From Dasyornis broadbenti (lineage: Eukaryota > Chordata > Aves > Passeriformes > Dasyornithidae): 64,000 nucleotides of DNA. The stretch spans positions 124,001-188,000 of the forward strand of contig VZRN01005383.1 of assembly GCA_013397935.1 (NCBI GenBank), in the 5' to 3' direction. Under the pieces are notes generated by a model, which saw only the letters and a list, made by a program, of their open reading frames with translations, was not told the DNA's origin and ran no database searches. The translations under genes were made by a program, and so were the position numbers. This document shows positions 50,401 to 59,600 of this stretch, piece by piece (position 1 is the stretch's first letter; every line of letters begins with the position of its first letter).

Positions 50401-53393
50401 TAACACGCAGTCCCTGGTACACAGGGGTGCGTGGCTGTGTGCCTCTTCCTCCCAGGCATCTGAGAGCTCAGTGCAGACGCCCAGCCAGCAGCAACCCAAC
50501 CCCTGGGGTCAGCCTCTGTCCTGGTTCCCACAGGACAGCTGGTAGGACAGCAGTTTCTGTGCAGCTCTGAGAGAGTTTCAAGCAAGTATCCTGTATCTGC
50601 CTGAAAGCCCAGTCCCAGTCAGGCAGCTCAGCGAAGACTCACCACTCGGGTGGGACCCCAAACAGCAGCAGTCTTTGAAAAGTAGAGAAGGTGAAGGCTT
50701 AGGGCCAAAGACAGTGTCACAGCAGGTGTGACACAGGAGCCATTAAAAACTGGAAAGCAACCAAGCAAAAACATTTCTAGAAAGTGCTCAGGACAGTGTG
50801 CTGTTGCACACAAGCCCTGCTGAGCCATTGTGGCGATATCCAATGAGTCCCCACCCAGGAGAAATAAAGACCTTGACCGGTCTTCAGACATCATCTGGTG
50901 CACCCTCCATATGATGTATAGCTCTTAAAATACTGTGGTAACCTGAAAGATGCCATGAGCAGCAGGGGCACCCCTGAGACCAAAGAAATGTGCCAGGTGT
51001 GTCCTGCAGTCAGTCTTTAAGGTCAGAAACATACAAGTGGAAGGTGGAGGGCAACCACTTCATGCTTGAGTGGCATGAGTCAGAGAATAAACGAAGAGGT
51101 GAGACGGAAGGAAGGACCCCACAGGGCACAATGGGGAGAAAGAAGAGGGCTACTTCTGTTCAGTCATTTCCAAGTTACAGAATTGTGAAAGCCCAACTGT
51201 CTCAGCTCAGCAAAGCATTTCAGACCAAGCTGAAAGCAGGCTCTCTTCCCTGTCTGTCAGCATGGTGTGAAGAGTGGGGTTGGAGTCAACACTTGTCTTT
51301 TCCTGTTGTAAGCATGCTGTTATGCTCTCAGCATCAGGAAAGCCACACACACAGACACTTGACAAGCATCCTTCCCCACACTGTGGTTTCCTCCAGCACC
51401 GACACATTTATTTCTCTCCATTCATTATATTTCTCCAAATGGTACTTACATGGAAAGCTCTATTTTAAGCACCTGCTTCAGTGAATAGGGAATTAAAGAG
51501 CCCTATATTGTTGGACCTCTGTTATCTCACACACTGCTGCATGTGTTAAGGACTTCACAGCAACATAACAACATCAGCAGTGCAAGGCTGCTCCATCCAC
51601 AGCCTACAGTACCATAATACCAGTTCTGCCAGCCACACCACAGCATGATCTTTATCTGTCCAATTCTGATGCCCTTTTAACACTCTATAACAAGGTACTT
51701 AAAATTGTACAAAGGGCTTTGTACCTTTATGGCTTTCTTGAAAAATACCTAAGGACCTTAACTTCATCCTGCATTTGATTCCTGGAATACATCTTTTCCT
51801 TTTGCATTAACCTACTGGGGAAGCCTGTGGCTGGTAAAACCTTCTAACAGAAAAAGTCTTTCTGATAAGCCCATATATCCACACATTGCATGGCAAGATC
51901 TCACTTTAAAGCACATCTAACTACAAAACTGCACGTTCCAAAGCACTTTTCTTTACTGCTCCATGACGCCAAGTTAGCTCATCAAGCCCAGGGATGACTG
52001 TCCTGATGTTTTACAAGCCATTAATCTCCACAGTGTCCTGCTAACTGTTGGGCACAATATCACAATATCCCGGTATGCTCTCAGGTGTTTCACAAATACA
52101 CATCTCCTGAAATTGCCATCTCCTTTGAATGCATCTGTTATTTATGAGGTACTCGACGGGGCTTCCAATGGCAGGTCGAGAAAAGGTCTCCCGAAGCAAG
52201 ACACAGGGGGGTGAGAGGAATACATCTTTGTTTAGTCCTTGAACTTACGGTGTCACTGCAAAAATGCCAGCGAGTAAGCAACAGATTTGCTGCCCTGCAG
52301 ACGTGGATAATTTTGGGTAAACCAGATTGCCAGCAGAAAGCTGATTTCTTACTACGCCACAAAACCCTCCTAGGGTGGTCCCCGAGGGCAAGCCGCCCTC
52401 TCCGCCGTTGGGAGCAAAACTCTAATGGACCTCTGCGGGCAGAACTTTCAGTCCGGGCTGCTGATCCCATCCGTCGAGGGATGCCTGGCCCGGGGCTGCC
52501 GCCGCAGCACCGCAGTGGGTTTCCGCACGGGCGGGGACGAGCTATGACTCTTCCCCTCCCGCAGATCCTTCCCTCCCCGGGATTCCCACCGCCCCAGGTC
52601 CTTCCCTCTCCGGGATTCCCACCGCTCCAGCCGCCACCGAACGCCACGGAGGAGCCCAGTCGAGCACTCCGCTCCGCCGCCACTCACCCCTCTCGCCCGT
52701 TTGGAGGGCGCGGACGACGTCGTCGATGTCGAGGTGCCGGCTGGTCTCGTCGAAGCTGTGCACAGACATGTGGAAGGCCTCCTCCTGGAAGACCACATGG
52801 ACGCCCTCCATGGCGAAGTAGCAGCTGCGCTCAGGGTTGCTGTCGCTGTAGAGCAGCGTGGCCCGGTTCCACTGGTGGTGGCGGAAGAGGGCCAGCAGCA
52901 TCTCGCCCATCTTGGCGTAGGCGGGCGCGACGCGGGTGAGGTGCGAGTACTCGCCGCCCTTGGCGCCGAAGCCGGCGGCCAGCGCGCCCGCCGACAGCAT
53001 CGGCACGTCCCAGTGCGCCGCCAGCCGCGCCACCGGCGCCGCCGCGTACTCGCACACCGGCCCCAGCAGCAGGTCGGGGCGGCGGCGCTGCAGGGCCACC
53101 ATGTCCACCAAGCTGAACAGGGCGCGGTTGCCGCACGCCGAGTCCTCGTAGGTGAGTTGGAAGGCGTAGCCGGGCGGCAGACCCGCGCCGCTCTCCCGCA
53201 GGCTCCGCACCGCGTACTCGATGGCCGGCCGCACCCGCCCCAGCGAGAAGAGGTAGGCGTCGTCCTGCGGCAGCAGCACCAGCACCCGGATCAGCTTCTC
53301 CTCCTCCTCCTCCTCCGCGCCCGCGGGGCCGCCGCCCAGAGCCGCCCGCGCCGCCAGCACGCAGCAGAGGCTGCCGAGCAGCCAGGGCGGCAT
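14357..53393 (-). CDS. NPR3: NPR3, natriuretic peptide clearance receptor (NPR-C): whole coding span, 8 coding exons
   Basis: Single-pass plasma-membrane receptor that binds ANP, BNP and CNP, removes them by internalisation, and signals through Gi; it has no guanylyl cyclase domain (family knowledge). Joining the eight exons gives 520 residues; human is about 541 as I remember it. Seen in the translation: signal peptide at about 1-20; ANF-receptor (periplasmic-binding-like) ectodomain at about 33-440; conserved cysteine pairs C87/C114 and C191/C240; juxtamembrane C452, matching the mammalian interchain-disulfide cysteine; transmembrane helix at about 462-483; and a 37-residue tail (484-520). 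The tail keeps R493-R494 and the basic motif HRQLR at 505-509, which corresponds to the described Gi-activating region. N-glycosylation sequons occur at N272, N278, N373 and N448. All splice phases agree. The gene is intact and I see no frameshift or premature stop. Confidence 0.98.
14469..17294 (-). other. NPR3: NPR3 intron 7
   Basis: A 2,826-bp intron, donor gttagt and acceptor cctttcatgcag. I see no gene, repeat family or long tandem array in it. Confidence 0.9.
17295..17382 (-). CDS. NPR3: NPR3 coding exon 7 (residues 455-484, transmembrane)
   Basis: An 88-nt exon coding for GGLGESAVTG, then IVVGALLGAGLLMAFYFF, the transmembrane helix; donor is gttagt (phase 2). The acceptor reads AAGCAG, a tandem NAGNAG. 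Using the upstream AG (exon from 17382) gives Ser-Gly at 455-456, as in the main mammalian form. Using the downstream AG (exon from 17379) gives a single Cys instead and a protein one residue shorter. The G-rich helix and the FYFFRKKYR stop-transfer border match the family. Confidence 0.96.
17383..18865 (-). other. NPR3: NPR3 intron 6
   Basis: A 1,483-bp intron, the shortest of the gene, with donor gtaagt. Its 3' end carries the tandem acceptor AAGCAG; the upper limit of exon 7 moves by 3 nt depending on which is used. I see nothing else in it. Confidence 0.9.
18866..19001 (-). CDS. NPR3: NPR3 coding exon 6 (residues 410-454 plus 1 nt)
   Basis: A 136-nt exon after acceptor tttgcatag and before donor gtaagt. 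It encodes VIGDYYGKQGRFEIRSNVKY, then PWNHGRLRLDESRVSEHTNN, then TPCKS. This is the juxtamembrane end of the ectodomain. C452 aligns with the mammalian cysteine used for the interchain disulfide; N448 in NNT is a possible glycosylation site. The exon ends in phase 1 with a lone T, so the first codon of exon 7 depends on which acceptor is used there. Confidence 0.96.
19140..19567 (-). mobile_element. Old CR1-type LINE fragment, antisense to plus strand
   Basis: Read on the plus strand, it follows the antisense of the CR1 3' region: a 'toaster' of recognisable phrases in order, including ttcaaagatggagactt, cttctcttctatacaaatcc, tttttaaccttctgaatatt and cagctgag. Compared with the young avian CR1 consensus that I remember, it is highly diverged, so it is an old insertion. 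The left edge is approximate. Its right end meets the younger element below; sequence after 20290 (gtgctgagactctcaac) may be its continuation. Confidence 0.65.
19570..20280 (+). mobile_element. CR1 LINE, 5'-truncated copy, plus strand
   Basis: Carries the typical 3' part of the CR1 reverse-transcriptase frame and 3'UTR: ctggagcactgcatccagct, gggttgttcagccttgaaaa, gtggtgaggcactggcacag, gttggaactggatgatcata, and the ending ggcctctcccaacctaagcc followed by cttctgtggtt, close to the usual CR1 3' terminus. It is about 0.7 kb, so strongly 5'-truncated as most avian CR1 copies are, and its reading frame is broken. It is in antisense orientation to NPR3. Confidence 0.9.
22723..22817 (-). CDS. NPR3: NPR3 coding exon 5 (residues 378-409)
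   Basis: A 95-nt exon after acceptor ttctttag and before donor gtaagg. It encodes [20 protein letters not shown] and GMTDPETGTQE. The IDxNGDRxGDF pattern is shared by natriuretic peptide receptor ectodomains. Two leading bases complete G378; the exon ends in phase 0. It is too short to appear as an open reading frame of its own; I found it by splicing logic. Confidence 0.96.
23469..23492. repeat. Perfect 24-bp palindrome at the end of a CR1 fragment
   Basis: Built from atctcatagg + atat + cctatgagat, it is its own reverse complement. Further cataggat-like motifs flank it on both sides. It sits at the 3' terminus of the CR1 copy at 23500-23710. Confidence 0.9.
23500..23710 (-). mobile_element. 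CR1 3'-end fragment, minus strand
   Basis: The plus strand reads as antisense CR1: cccaacctccagctcagagc, aaacctccaaggatggaaac, cacagcctcactggggcaac and tgaacctcttctttaaatgt. It is short and 5'-truncated, and its 3' terminus on the left runs into a stretch of overlapping catagg/cctatg motifs, as expected from the short terminal repeats of CR1. Confidence 0.8.
26585..26720 (-). CDS. NPR3: NPR3 coding exon 4 (residues 333-377 plus 1 nt)
   Basis: A 136-nt exon after acceptor cttttttag and before donor gtaagt. It encodes VNMFVEGFHDAILLYALALQ, then EVLKIGFSKKDGEKIVQQ, then TRNRTYE. N373 in NRT is a conserved glycosylation sequon. It starts in phase 0 and ends in phase 1. I identified it by translating the minus strand, since no long open frame marks it. 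It is separated from exon 3 by the largest intron, about 16.9 kb. Confidence 0.96.
27070..27150. repeat. Degraded palindromic repeat, MITE-like
   Basis: Begins ggtgctgagcaccctc and ends cttagcacctctcaggac, facing inverted ends about 80 bp apart. The pattern ggtgctgagcaccc...gctcagcacctctnaggatcagg is one I recall as an interspersed sauropsid repeat. The centre is too eroded to pair. Confidence 0.5.
27402..27430. repeat. Perfect short inverted repeat (12-bp arms, 5-nt loop)
   Basis: Arms aaaagaagggtt (27402-27413) and aacccttctttt (27419-27430) are exact reverse complements around caact. The right arm abuts and slightly overlaps the outer edge of the large inverted duplication. Confidence 0.9.
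27427..27792 (+). repeat. Inverted duplication, arm 1 (366 bp)
   Basis: The reverse complement of this segment matches 29158-29523 base for base without gaps except at two positions, giving 364/366 identity. A weaker match continues outward for about 8 bp beyond a 4-bp gap, to about 27419. The arm is single-copy looking sequence: it does not resemble CR1, has no terminal inverted repeats of its own, and no target-site duplication is evident. It contains one AATAAA (on the minus strand). Confidence 0.97.
29158..29523 (-). repeat. Inverted duplication, arm 2 (366 bp)
   Basis: Near-perfect reverse complement of 27427-27792, separated from it by a 1,365-bp unique spacer (27793-29157). The two differences are transitions; one lies in a CpG in this arm and reads CpA in the other. 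Any open frame crossing one arm is simply mirrored in the other, so it gives no evidence of coding. Confidence 0.97.
34006..34060 (+). repeat. Short direct repeat, 21 bp, period 34
   Basis: The same 21 bases, beginning ggttacctgtcaaggaaa, occur at 34006-34026 and 34040-34060. The intervening segment also contains ggtaacctg, the inverse of the repeat start, so the stretch can fold on itself. Confidence 0.9.
42315..42363 (+). repeat. Short direct repeat, 21 bp, period 28
   Basis: The phrase agaactcttttagcaggttc plus one further t occurs at 42315-42335 and again at 42343-42363, a recent-looking local tandem duplication in NPR3 intron 3. Confidence 0.9.
43578..43744 (-). CDS. NPR3: NPR3 coding exon 3 (residues 277-332)
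   Basis: A 167-nt exon between acceptor tgctttag and donor gtaagt. It encodes NGSWRRGDKHDLEAKKAYSY, then LQTITLLRSVKPEFEKFSLE, then VKSSVQKQGLHEDDY, a characteristic stretch of the membrane-proximal lobe of NPR-C. It begins with two bases that complete G277 and ends on a whole codon (phase 0). The change to NGS creates an extra possible N-glycosylation sequon at N278 where human has DGS. Confidence 0.97.
43745..47914 (-). other. NPR3: NPR3 intron 2, with an 11-bp minisatellite
   Basis: A 4,170-bp intron, donor gtaatg and acceptor tgctttag. Apart from the purine minisatellite at 45679-45876 and the GGC/GGA-rich segment just after it, I see no recognisable element. Confidence 0.9.
45679..45876 (+). 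repeat. Minisatellite: 18 copies of 11-bp unit aaggaaagagg
   Basis: Exactly 18 uninterrupted copies fill 198 bp. With the short flank, the plus strand is pure purine from about 45673 to 45876 and the NPR3 sense strand is pure pyrimidine. Because 11 is not a multiple of 3, all frames stay open and give Lys/Arg/Glu/Gly-rich or Pro/Phe/Leu/Ser-rich phantom peptides; none is a real gene. It is followed by a GGC/GGA-rich segment to about 45915. Confidence 0.97.
47915..48037 (-). CDS. NPR3: NPR3 coding exon 2 (residues 236-277)
   Basis: A 123-nt exon between acceptor cttctaccag and donor gtaatg, phase 1 at both ends. It encodes VVIMCAGGDTIRNIM, AHRQGMTNGDYAFFNIELF and NSSSY. C240 should pair with C191 of exon 1, and N272 is a conserved glycosylation sequon. 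The joined codons at both ends (GTT for V236, GGA for G277) restore the family sequence, which fixes the borders. Read without splicing, the frame runs on in both directions as non-family sequence. Confidence 0.97.
48038..52687 (-). other. NPR3: NPR3 intron 1
   Basis: A 4,650-bp intron from donor gtgagt, inside the CpG island, to acceptor cttctaccag. GC content falls quickly below about 52360. First introns often hold enhancers, but I see no motif cluster that would support one. No repeats were recognised. Confidence 0.9.
52688..53393 (-). CDS. NPR3: NPR3 coding exon 1 (residues 1-235 plus 1 nt)
   Basis: Starts MPPWLLGSLCCVLAARAALG, a plausible signal peptide, at the only ATG that opens this frame inside the CpG island; the base at -3 is G. 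It is followed by a run of six glutamates (27-32) and the conserved VLVLLPQDDAYLFSL opening of the ligand-binding lobe. CGNRALFSLVD (C87), GPVCEYAAAPVARL (C114), PMLSAGALAAGF, YSHLTRVAPAYAKMGEM and CYFAMEGVHVVFQEE (C191) all match the NPR-C family closely. The exon ends GAG AGG G before donor gtgagt (phase 1). The mammalian N-terminal glycosylation sequon (NGT) is absent; the equivalent stretch here reads RESGAG. Confidence 0.98.
53298..53315 (-). repeat. Short GAG trinucleotide run in NPR3 exon 1 (poly-Glu 27-32)
   Basis: On the coding strand this is six consecutive GAG codons just after the signal peptide, giving the acidic run before KLIRVLVLLPQ. Trinucleotide runs like this can vary in length between individuals without breaking frame. 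Confidence 0.85.
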
Positions 53394-56300
53394 CGCGCCC
53401 GCCCCCCTCGGAGACGCCCGAGCTCCGGCAAACTTTTCGCCCCCACCCCTTCCCCCCCCGCCTCGAATTTGTTCGGTCGTGCTTTATTTCTCAGGTGTTT
53501 GGCGGATTCACAACCTGCCCACCCTGCCCGCCTGTGGGTCACGGACGGAACATCTCGGCTCTGCTTTTCTCGTTCTCTTATAGATAGATAGATGACTATT
53601 ACTATGATCACTTGGCCCCCACCCCCCCGCCGGATCCCCCCGCGGGGCTGCCGGGCTGCGCCCTCCCCGCTTAAGTAGCGCGGGAGCGGCGGCGGCGACT
53701 CCGCACGCCCAGCGCGGCGCGGCCGGGTTTGTGCGCAGGGAGGNCGCACACCTCCGCGGGCGGGCGGGGGGTGTCCTTATCGCGTACATCTAACACTGAT
53801 GTGTGTGTAATTCTTGTACCTTCCTGCTCGGCTGCTGCCCTCTCTTGCCAGGCGAGTCCTCGCAGTCGGGCCCGGCGAGTAAAGAATCCTACTGCACTTC
53901 AATTTTTTTCTGAAATATATATTTTGGGGTTGCTCCAGCCCGCTTAAGCTGTCCTTTACTGCATAAGTAAGGCTTTTGAGGCACCCCCAGGGCTCAGGGG
54001 TCGGCGCTTGGCAGGTCTGTGGGATTTGGGGAAGGAGAGGTTGCAGCATCAGCACCAGGGGATGCAGGCAGCAGCCTGAAGGGCGCCGCAGCAGGACACA
54101 AGCAGAGCTGCCCTGCTCCCATCTCCTCATCCGCAAAGGTGTCCGTGCAAAGCATAAGCCTACGGGGAAATTGACACTGGATCTGTGACCCCTCCCTGTG
54201 TCCCTTTGGGATCCTTCTGAACCCTCCCGTGCCAACAAGGTCTAGATGCCAGGTTTTGTCGTTTCCCATTGTGTTGCGATACAATTTCTTTCCCCAAGCA
54301 ACAGTGGTTAACCCCGGTGAAGGAGAGTTCCGAGATTATTTTATTGTGAGGAAAAGAACTTTTGGAATTACTGTGACAACACTGCCTGGTCATAAGAGCA
54401 TCCCTGTTCAGTTCTACTTGCTGGCCTAAAGCTGCTATGTTTAAAATTTTGTTAGTGTCTATTTAAAATGGACACGGCTTCTGGAATAGAATAATGTGAA
54501 ATATGCAAGATGTTTTGTGAAAGAGGCTTTGGAATGCCTGATGCTTTTTTACAGCAATATACTAAAGGAAGGCTCTCTGTGGAGCTTTCTGTGCCCTGTA
54601 GCAGCATGCATCCTGAAAGCCAGAGCAGAAATGCAAAGTTTGGTGTTTTATGGTTGCTAGAGAGTGCCAGGTTTACGTTTGAAAGGTGAGTGAACTGCTC
54701 CTGGCTTTACAGAAGGAGTTTGTTTAGTTCAGTACAGAGGTCATTGTCAGGGCAGTATGTGTAAACTTCACTTTTGTTGCTGCCTTCACTGTGCAGGCTA
54801 TGAGTGGGAAACCTGCACTCCTGTGGTGACCATCTGCTCACCTTTAAGATGCCTCAATTAAATAAAGAAAGCTCAAAGCGCTTGTGCAATTACAACTGAG
54901 AAGTGGAATGAAAACAGTAGATAACACGATATACAGAAATAAGCATCAACATTTATCTAACAGGGCTCGGTAAAATAAAGAAGTTCAGAAATTCAAAGAT
55001 GGGTAGTGTCTCTGAGAAATGTGCCTCTCATAGTTTTATTTGATTACTGAATCAAACTTCAGAGTGTTATTGAAGATTACATAAACATCCACCCTGGTGA
55101 AGCTGGTTTTGTGTGTTCCTGTACTGTAAGTTATGTCAGGCATTTTTTGTTGTAAATGACTCCATGTAACATAGAGGAGATTACTCAGAATGTTACAATA
55201 TACAACACGCCAGCCATCTTCACCACAAAGCTTGCAAAAACATTTTCTTAAGACACATTTTGAAACGCTGACCTTTCTAGTCATTGCTTTATGGTGACCC
55301 TACAAATATGTTTACAGCACCAAAATCTGGTTGGAGCTCTCTTGATTTCCTCCTTCCTGCAGCAGAATATCTTTTCCATTTTACATGTGATCTCCATAAT
55401 CTCCTAGCTGTCTTATTTGAACGTAAGCTGTGCAAACACAACAGAAGAGATAGTAAGCCCATAAATCATAGGACTGCTACCTCTCCACACAGGCTGCTCC
55501 TTGTGAGGTAAAGTACTGCTGGGAATGAATAAGAGTGGGAGAAGCAGCGCCAGCATGAGGAAAAACAAGAAACAAAAGGCATCCAGCCAGTACTGTGTAG
55601 CAGTAGTAGTGTCAAAGTCCAATTTTAGTGTTTTCACAAAAGCATTTGGCCCACAGTATGTGGTTCTTAGTCACCTGAGGAACTGCATTCAGCGTTATGG
55701 GAGTCAGCGTCTCTGTGTGCCTAGAGTGCTATAAACATTTCAGTTGTTCCCCTAAGTGTTTTTATAAAGAAGAATCCCAGCCTGTGATTGACTTATTTTT
55801 CTGAGCCAGGAAGTTATGCATGAGAATTTACTTGTTAATCCCAATTCAAAATGTCACTTAATATACCATCATCAGTTCACTTACTGTATTTTCCATAGCT
55901 ATAAATTCAGCATTTCTCCACAGACATTATTTTTGTTTTCTGCTACATAAATGCTTTTTAATAGGAACAAATCCCACAGTTGTGAATTTGTAGCAGGCAG
56001 AATGCCCAAGGACTGCAGTGAGAATAGAGATTTTAGGCTGGCCCATTAGGACTAAAGTAATTTCAGACACAGGCTATTTTCCCTCCAGAAGTAACTCAAA
56101 CACAAGTCGAGAATCACTTGACTCGCTCCAGCTAGCATTAGCAGCAGCCTGAGCTGCCTGATGCAGATTCAGAAATTTTTTCACAGATGGGTTCACTGAA
56201 AACACAGTCCCACCTACAGGCTGAAAAGATGAAATACTTTAACATTGCCTGTACTGCAAACAGACCTTGCCACTCAGACTTGCAAACTCTTTCCCTGTTT

Positions 56301-56636
56301 TTCAAGAAATCTATTATCTTTTTATTTTAAGGTATCTATACTCTTTTGGAATAAACCTAAAGGATTTCTACATACATCATGATGTATCTTGTGTCCGTTC
56401 TTGTGTTTTGTGACCTTGCCTTCGTGTACTTAGGTTATGTAAAAAACCAACATGGTTTTCAGGTGAAAATACTGTAACCCATGAAAACACAAGATGAGCC
56501 AATCTGATGCTAAAAAAATAAATTGAAAGGGAAATATTTACTTGTTTTCCTTTTAAATGACACCAGCTTCGGTGGAGAATTGTGTATAAGAACCACAAGA
56601 TCCACAAGATCACAAAACTGCACAAAAAACATAGGT

Positions 56637-56664
56637 GTACACACATATATATAGATATATATAC
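56637..56664 (+). repeat. CA/TA dinucleotide microsatellite
   Basis: A short run of alternating ca and ta units, broken by one ga, in the upstream intergenic region. Confidence 0.85.
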
Positions 56665-59600
56665 ACTCATGCATAGTAGTAACACTTTGCTACTCTTGCT
56701 ATCTTAACAACTTCCACTTCACAGCAGAAAGTATGGTAGATGCAGGCAGGTGATGTCATTTTTTATTTTACAAATGAAATGCTAGGATGAAAAGGACTGG
56801 CCCCCATTCTTTTCTCTTCCGTAAATAATAAAGGTTAAACTTCTTGTCATGAATGTTTAAGGAGGAATAATCTTCTTGTCTGCTGCCTGCCACTCCACAC
56901 AACATGCAACGTGAGCAAAATGCAGCCTTATACACAGCAAATACTAGTTGCATTTGCCATTAATGTTTTACAGAACATTTGTAGTTGCACTGAAGCCTAT
57001 GGAAGAACATACTGATCAGAAGTTGACATCACAATCTTCCAGATAACTTATTTCTAAGAAGAAAGATGTTGTAATTGTTTTCAATTAAACAAGTATCTCT
57101 ATATTTCCTCTTTTGCCGGTACATTTAGTCATGAGAGTAATATTTAGAATGCAACTATTGCATTCTTTTTAACATTGTAACCTTGTACATTCTCTTGAGT
57201 CTTACTGCCTCTCTGCTAAATTCACTTTCCTCTCCTTACCTAGACTATGTTAGAAAATACTCACTTTGTTTAGGCAACCAATTTCCGTATTTATAGACAA
57301 TATCTGGATATAAAACAGACTTTTATGCTAACTAAACTAAATTAGGAGGACAAATCATCTTGGTTTGGCTCCAAGTTGTTGCTGTGATTTTCATTTTTGT
57401 TTTCTATGTCTTAGGTCAGCCCTGGATGGTCACTGGAGCACACAGGACGATGGCCACCTGTTTCCTCATGTGCATCTGTCTCCATCCAACAACCATATCA
57501 TAATTTGATATAAAGAGCAAGTGGTGAAATACAAAAGTCAGCTGTGACTTACCAACATCATGGCAATTCTGTCCAGAGGATCTAAAAGGTTTTGGAGAGC
57601 AAAGATCATTTCTGCTTGAGATTTAGTAACTCTACAGTAGGTACCCATATTGCTTGTAAAAGCAATGTTAGAAATCTCTCTAACATGTCCCTCAAAAACA
57701 GTGGGATCAGACATCCCAGATCACTGACAACAGAGGAGCTGGATTGCTGTTGTGTGTAATCTCAAGACAGGAAACATTATTCCAAAGTCTACTTTCACAT
57801 GTATTCCCATATAAATGGAACAGAAGCCTCACAACATAAAGAAACCAGACATCTATGCTTTGTCTGGATATTCAGCTCTGCAGGCAGTGTCCTTTTACAT
57901 AGTAATATCATCCCAGGAACTGATTTTCTTTAAGAATATTCTGAGGCAAAATGTGGATTATTTTTTAAACCAAATCAGTTCATTGATATGGTTTGTGACT
58001 GTATTGGCTCAGCAGAGCAACAGATCTGAAACAACAGCAGCAAGATGCCAGAGATGAGAGGCAGGAACTCCTTAGTGGAAATTAGTACTAAGATCTCTGT
58101 ATGTCTTTTCTCTTGCATCTTAGTTAATGATTAAATTACAGGGAATGCATGGAAAAATATTTTTAATACAATTGACAGATCTTATTCCAATGAGCTGATT
58201 TTAAAAATATTTAAAATGTTTAATTAAATAAAAGTATGTGCTTCAGGAGTTCTGTAATTTCCAGTGTGTTAAAGCACTAATGTGGTTAAAAAATAAAGAA
58301 TGCATGGACTTGGTGTAATAGACAGTTGTCATTTGTCATCACATCACAGGAATGGGAACAAATGAGATTACTGAGTGAGGACAAAAGCTCCAGGAACAGA
58401 TGAGGGGATAGAGGAAGACAAAGTACAGAGAAAAGAGCAGAATGCCAGTAGTCAATAAAGGCATACAGCAAAGCAAGTCAAAAAAGGAGACTTTACAATT
58501 AATGGGGAATTGGCCATTGCACACATCAGTTAATGTCATTTAATTAGACCAAGATGGATAAGGGCTCAAAAAAAATAAAGTGAACAGAGCTTCACAGATT
58601 CTAGTTTCTGATAAAAGGCAGGAACTCAGCAGTGATCACTTCTTCAGGCTGCTAGAAGCAGAGGGGGAGGAAATGGAGGTGTCCTCATGCTCTATGAAAA
58701 GTCAGAAAGGCCTTTCGGAAGTGTGGCTTCTATTTCTGCACTGACAACAGAGACCGCTAGAAAATGATATCTTTTTTATGTGCAGTTTATCATGTATTTC
58801 TTAAGAGCCTGCTTGTTCTTTCCATTAGTTTTATATTTTGTTCTTGCTGACAGCGTAAGTGCTTTTGTCACACACATATAGACAAAAACCTGCTTGAAAA
58901 TATTTGACTTGTTCTCCTTTTTGTGCACTTGTAGAATAAGGTCAAAAGGACATAAGGATTCCTTATGTTTATAAAAAAAAATACTTCATTTCTTTTGGTG
59001 CCAAAGCAGACAGAAAGAGCAAACATATGCATTGGTGGAAATGTTACCAAGAATTAGACATCTTTCTGAAGAAGTAAGCACTTTTACACTTCTCTTTTCT
59101 CTTAACTTTTCCCAACAATTTTCACATTAAGAAAAAACAAGGACAGAAAATATAGGGGTGTTTATTTCTTTTTGTCTTTAACATTAATTTTTATACTGTT
59201 CTTCTTTTAACACCAGACAGATGAGTTTGGCCAGTTAAATTCTCTCAAAGGCAGTTGGGAGCTGGTCCAACATAGGACAGAGAAGAGCAAGACCCCAATG
59301 TAATTTGTAGCTGAAGTGGGACTATTGTATTATTGTGCATAACTGCCAAAATCAATTGGACTGCCATGAGCAAAAAAAAAAACGACAAAAAAAAGAAGAC
59401 TTCAGGTCATGCCCATTCTGGCAGTAGCTGATGTGAAAGATGGGTCTTTCTGGCTGGGTTCTGCTGACAGACTTTACTAGTCTTCCAGATATGTCAGGAC
59501 AACTGTGTGTGTAATTGTTATTTACCCTCATTCTGTCAGCCTGATTTGAGTGTAAAAGGTGTTTCTGCTAAACTAGGTCACTAAAACCGACCTAGGGAGC

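Larger units (their letters stand above)
52360..53885. promoter_or_regulatory. CpG island covering NPR3 exon 1, 5' leader and proximal promoter
   Basis: CpG dinucleotides are dense across this stretch and rare on both sides. It covers all of coding exon 1, the start of intron 1 and about 490 bp upstream of the ATG. The transcription start is not visible. A TATA-like AT stretch (minus strand AAAATATATATTT, about 53920-53934) lies beyond the island and may or may not be used. A single unresolved base occurs at 53744. On the minus strand, 53610-53640 has three G-runs of 5-7 separated by 1 and 7 bases. Confidence 0.8.

Noticed and set aside
52211..53591. Long plus-strand open frames (242 and 296 residues) opposite NPR3 exon 1
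   Set aside because: They are antisense shadows in a GC-rich CpG island, with Arg/Pro/Gly-rich composition and no family resemblance.
53508..53789. Possible upstream open reading frame in the NPR3 leader
   Set aside because: It includes the ambiguous base at 53744 and the transcription start is unknown, so it cannot be supported.
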